Source: CAWEHT01 sp963808455
GTDB taxonomy: Bacteria; Chloroflexota; Anaerolineae; CG2-30-64-16
Direction of reading: 5' to 3'
Assembly: GCA_963808455.1 (NCBI GenBank)
Contig: CAWEHT010000229.1
Span: 1-33,571 of the forward strand
Length of the DNA stretch: 33,571 bases
The position numbers and the translations under genes were made by a program. The notes beneath the pieces are model-generated. The model was not told the DNA's origin, ran no database searches, and was given only the letters and a program-made list of their open reading frames with translations. Below are positions 32,030 to 33,571 of this stretch, piece after piece (position 1 is the stretch's first letter; each line of letters starts with the position of its first letter).

Positions 32030-33571
32030 GGTACCCGTTCAAGGGGTGCAATCATCGACTTGCCATAAAGTATCCGAGAACATCATTTTGTGGTAGGATA
32101 CAGCCGTGATCGAGATGCCCCATCTGCCTGATGAAGTACGAGCCAGCCTGCCGCCAGTGGCCCAGGCTTACATACGCGCTTTGGAGGCATTGGTCAGCAG
32201 ACAGGACACTCAAATCAGCGAGATGCATACTCAGCTGCAAACGCTTCAGGCTCAGGTCGCTGAATTGCAAGCACGGCTGGGCCAAACCTCGCAGAATTCT
32301 TCTCGACCGCCGTCGAGTGATCCGCCCAGCGCACCGCCTCGTCCACAGCGCCCGTCCAGCGGGCGGAAGCGCGGCGGGCAGTTGGGCCACCAATTCCATG
32401 AACGCCCGCTGCTGCCGGAGAACGAACTCAAGAACACATTTGAGCATCGCGCCGAGACCTGCCCTGAGTGCCAGGCGGCGCTGGCCGCCGACTTGCCGGA
32501 CACCGGCGAAGTTGTGCGCCAACAAATCTGGGACCTGCCCGATATCAAGCCCGAGGTCGTGGAACACCGTTACCACGAAGTGACTTGTCCCAATTGCGGG
32601 GCGCAGGTTAAGGCAGCACGCCCGCCAGATGTACCACCGGGGGCTTTCAGTCCGGGCGTCGTCGCGTTGATCGGACTGCTGCACGGTCGGTTCCGCTTGA
32701 GCGTGCGGGAGATCGTGGTGTTGCTGCCGGACGTCTTCCATCTGCCGATCAGTCCCGGGGCCGTGATTCACTTGTGCCAGGTGCTCAGCAAAGCTCTGGA
32801 AACACCTTACACCGAAAGCCAAACGGCCGCGGCCACGGCTGGTAACAGCAATGTGGACGAAACGGGCTGGAAGCAGGGTGGCAAACGGCGCTGGCTGTGG
32901 GTGATGGTCACCGTCAGCGCCACCGTCTTCCTGGTAGCCACGCAACGCAGCGCCGAATATCTTGAGAAACTGCTGGGCAAGGCGTTTCAAGGGATTGTGG
33001 GCTCGGATCGCTTCACAGCTTACTTGAAATTGCCGGTTGAACGGCGCCAAATCTGTTGGTTGCATTTGAAACGCAACTGGGTGGCCTTCAGCGAATTGCC
33101 TGACCCGCTGGCCGCCTGGGGCCAGAAAGCTTTGGCGCAGATCCACGACTTGTTTGTCATCTGGCATCGTTTCAAAAACGGCGAACTGGATCGCATGGGT
33201 CTGCAAACCGCCATGCAACCCGTACAAGCCCAGCTGCGCCAACTGTTGGAAGAAGGTCAGGCTTTGCCCCTGCACAAGGTGCGCGGTTTTGCAACGACTT
33301 GCTGCGCTTGTGGCCGGCGCCTGGACCTTCCTGACCGTGGAAGGCGTCGATCCCACCAACAATGCGGCTGAACGCGCTTTTGCGCCCGGCCGTCCTGTGG
33401 CGCAAGGGATGCTTCGGCACGCAGAGCGACGGCGGCAACGTGTTTGTCGCACGCAACTTGACCGTCGTGACAACTTTGTCGCCAACAACACCGTGCCGCC
33501 CTGCCCTTCCTCACTGACTCGGTGCGAACTTATTGGAATAGACAACCGGCCCCGGTCCTTTGTCCTACCCC
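32030..33571 (+). mobile_element. IS66-family insertion sequence, left end to window edge
   Basis: The left end is placed at about 32030, where GGTACCCGTTCAAGGGG resembles terminal inverted repeats of IS66 elements that carry only the tnpC transposase. The transposase starts at 32106. The right end and the target duplication lie outside the window, so the exact boundary cannot be confirmed. Confidence 0.6.
32106..33571 (+). CDS. tnpC: IS66 family transposase TnpC; several frame breaks near the 3' end, runs off the window
   Basis: DDE transposase. N-terminal leucine-zipper-like coiled coil (QISEMHTQLQTLQAQVAELQ), then a Ser/Pro/Arg linker (SSRPPSSDPPSAPP) and a zinc-finger region with Cys pairs at ~119/122 (CPEC) and ~161/164 (CPNC). 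The catalytic Asp residues are in NVDETGW (~251) and GSDRFTAYL (~301); the catalytic Glu is in TNNAAER near 33370. The first frame ends at 33371 after a break near 33295 (one T missing from a T run). Family sequence continues in shifting frames as WTFLTVEGVDPTNNAAER, LRPAVLWRKGCFGTQSDGGN and ALPFLTDSVRTYWNRQPAP. At least four indels in 200 bases at the end of the window suggest poor sequence quality. The start is GTG at 32106 with AGGA upstream; an ATG three codons in is possible. Confidence 0.8.

Overview
The window is GC-rich and dense with genes. It reads as two bacterial genomes joined near position 16980. The left half (about 1-16980) looks like a planctomycete: a DUF1559-type pseudopilin fragment, three PEP-CTERM proteins (two with dockerin-like repeats), a planctomycete-type ECF sigma factor followed by a FecR-domain protein, and a Tat-exported Gfo/Idh/MocA oxidoreductase beside a GH16 glycosidase. 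The right half (about 16981-33571) looks like Chloroflexi: Ala/Pro/Thr-rich lipoproteins, mevalonate-pathway diphosphomevalonate decarboxylase, bacterial PolX, NfeD/SPFH and PspA genes, and an RsmD with an APPQY motif. At the join, a sigma-54 activator loses its 3' half and an RsmD gene loses its 5' half. A chimeric assembly is the simplest explanation. Lineage calls rest on recognised protein families, not on a search.

Layout of the left half: a 3'-half tRNA-Arg-like sequence and a transposase relic (1-1030); a truncated pseudopilin (1384-1686); three minus-strand PEP-CTERM genes (1855-5787); an ECF sigma/anti-sigma/FecR module (5939-8341) whose two ORFs meet at a 7-bp tandem repeat; a GH16-Gfo/Idh pair (8455-10849); and a sulfate/thiosulfate ABC importer (sbp-cysT-cysW-cysA, 11057-15800) with a PIN toxin-like/small partner pair between cysW and cysA. 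Upstream of sbp is a near-consensus -24/-12 promoter, then three helically phased 14-bp repeats, then a divergent sigma-54 enhancer-binding protein gene. Together these look like a complete local circuit in which the activator turns on sulfate import.

Layout of the right half: RsmD fragment, small membrane protein and lipoprotein (16981-18843); a minus-strand nfeD-SPFH-SPFH operon (18859-22447); a Cys-containing lipoprotein (22884-23772); a plus-strand DUF1992-pspA-nfeD-like set (23999-25954), so that two membrane-integrity modules sit side by side; polX-mvaD with a 4-nt overlap (26669-29452); a large TPR/HEAT/TM/SNase-like/SH3 protein whose nuclease domain lacks key catalytic residues (29633-32025); and an IS66 transposase running off the end (32106-33571).

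At least fifteen single-base frame breaks occur in otherwise well-conserved genes on both sides of the join, with several in the last 300 bases. Most are probably sequencing or assembly indels rather than gene decay, and frame-broken genes are described here as if repaired.
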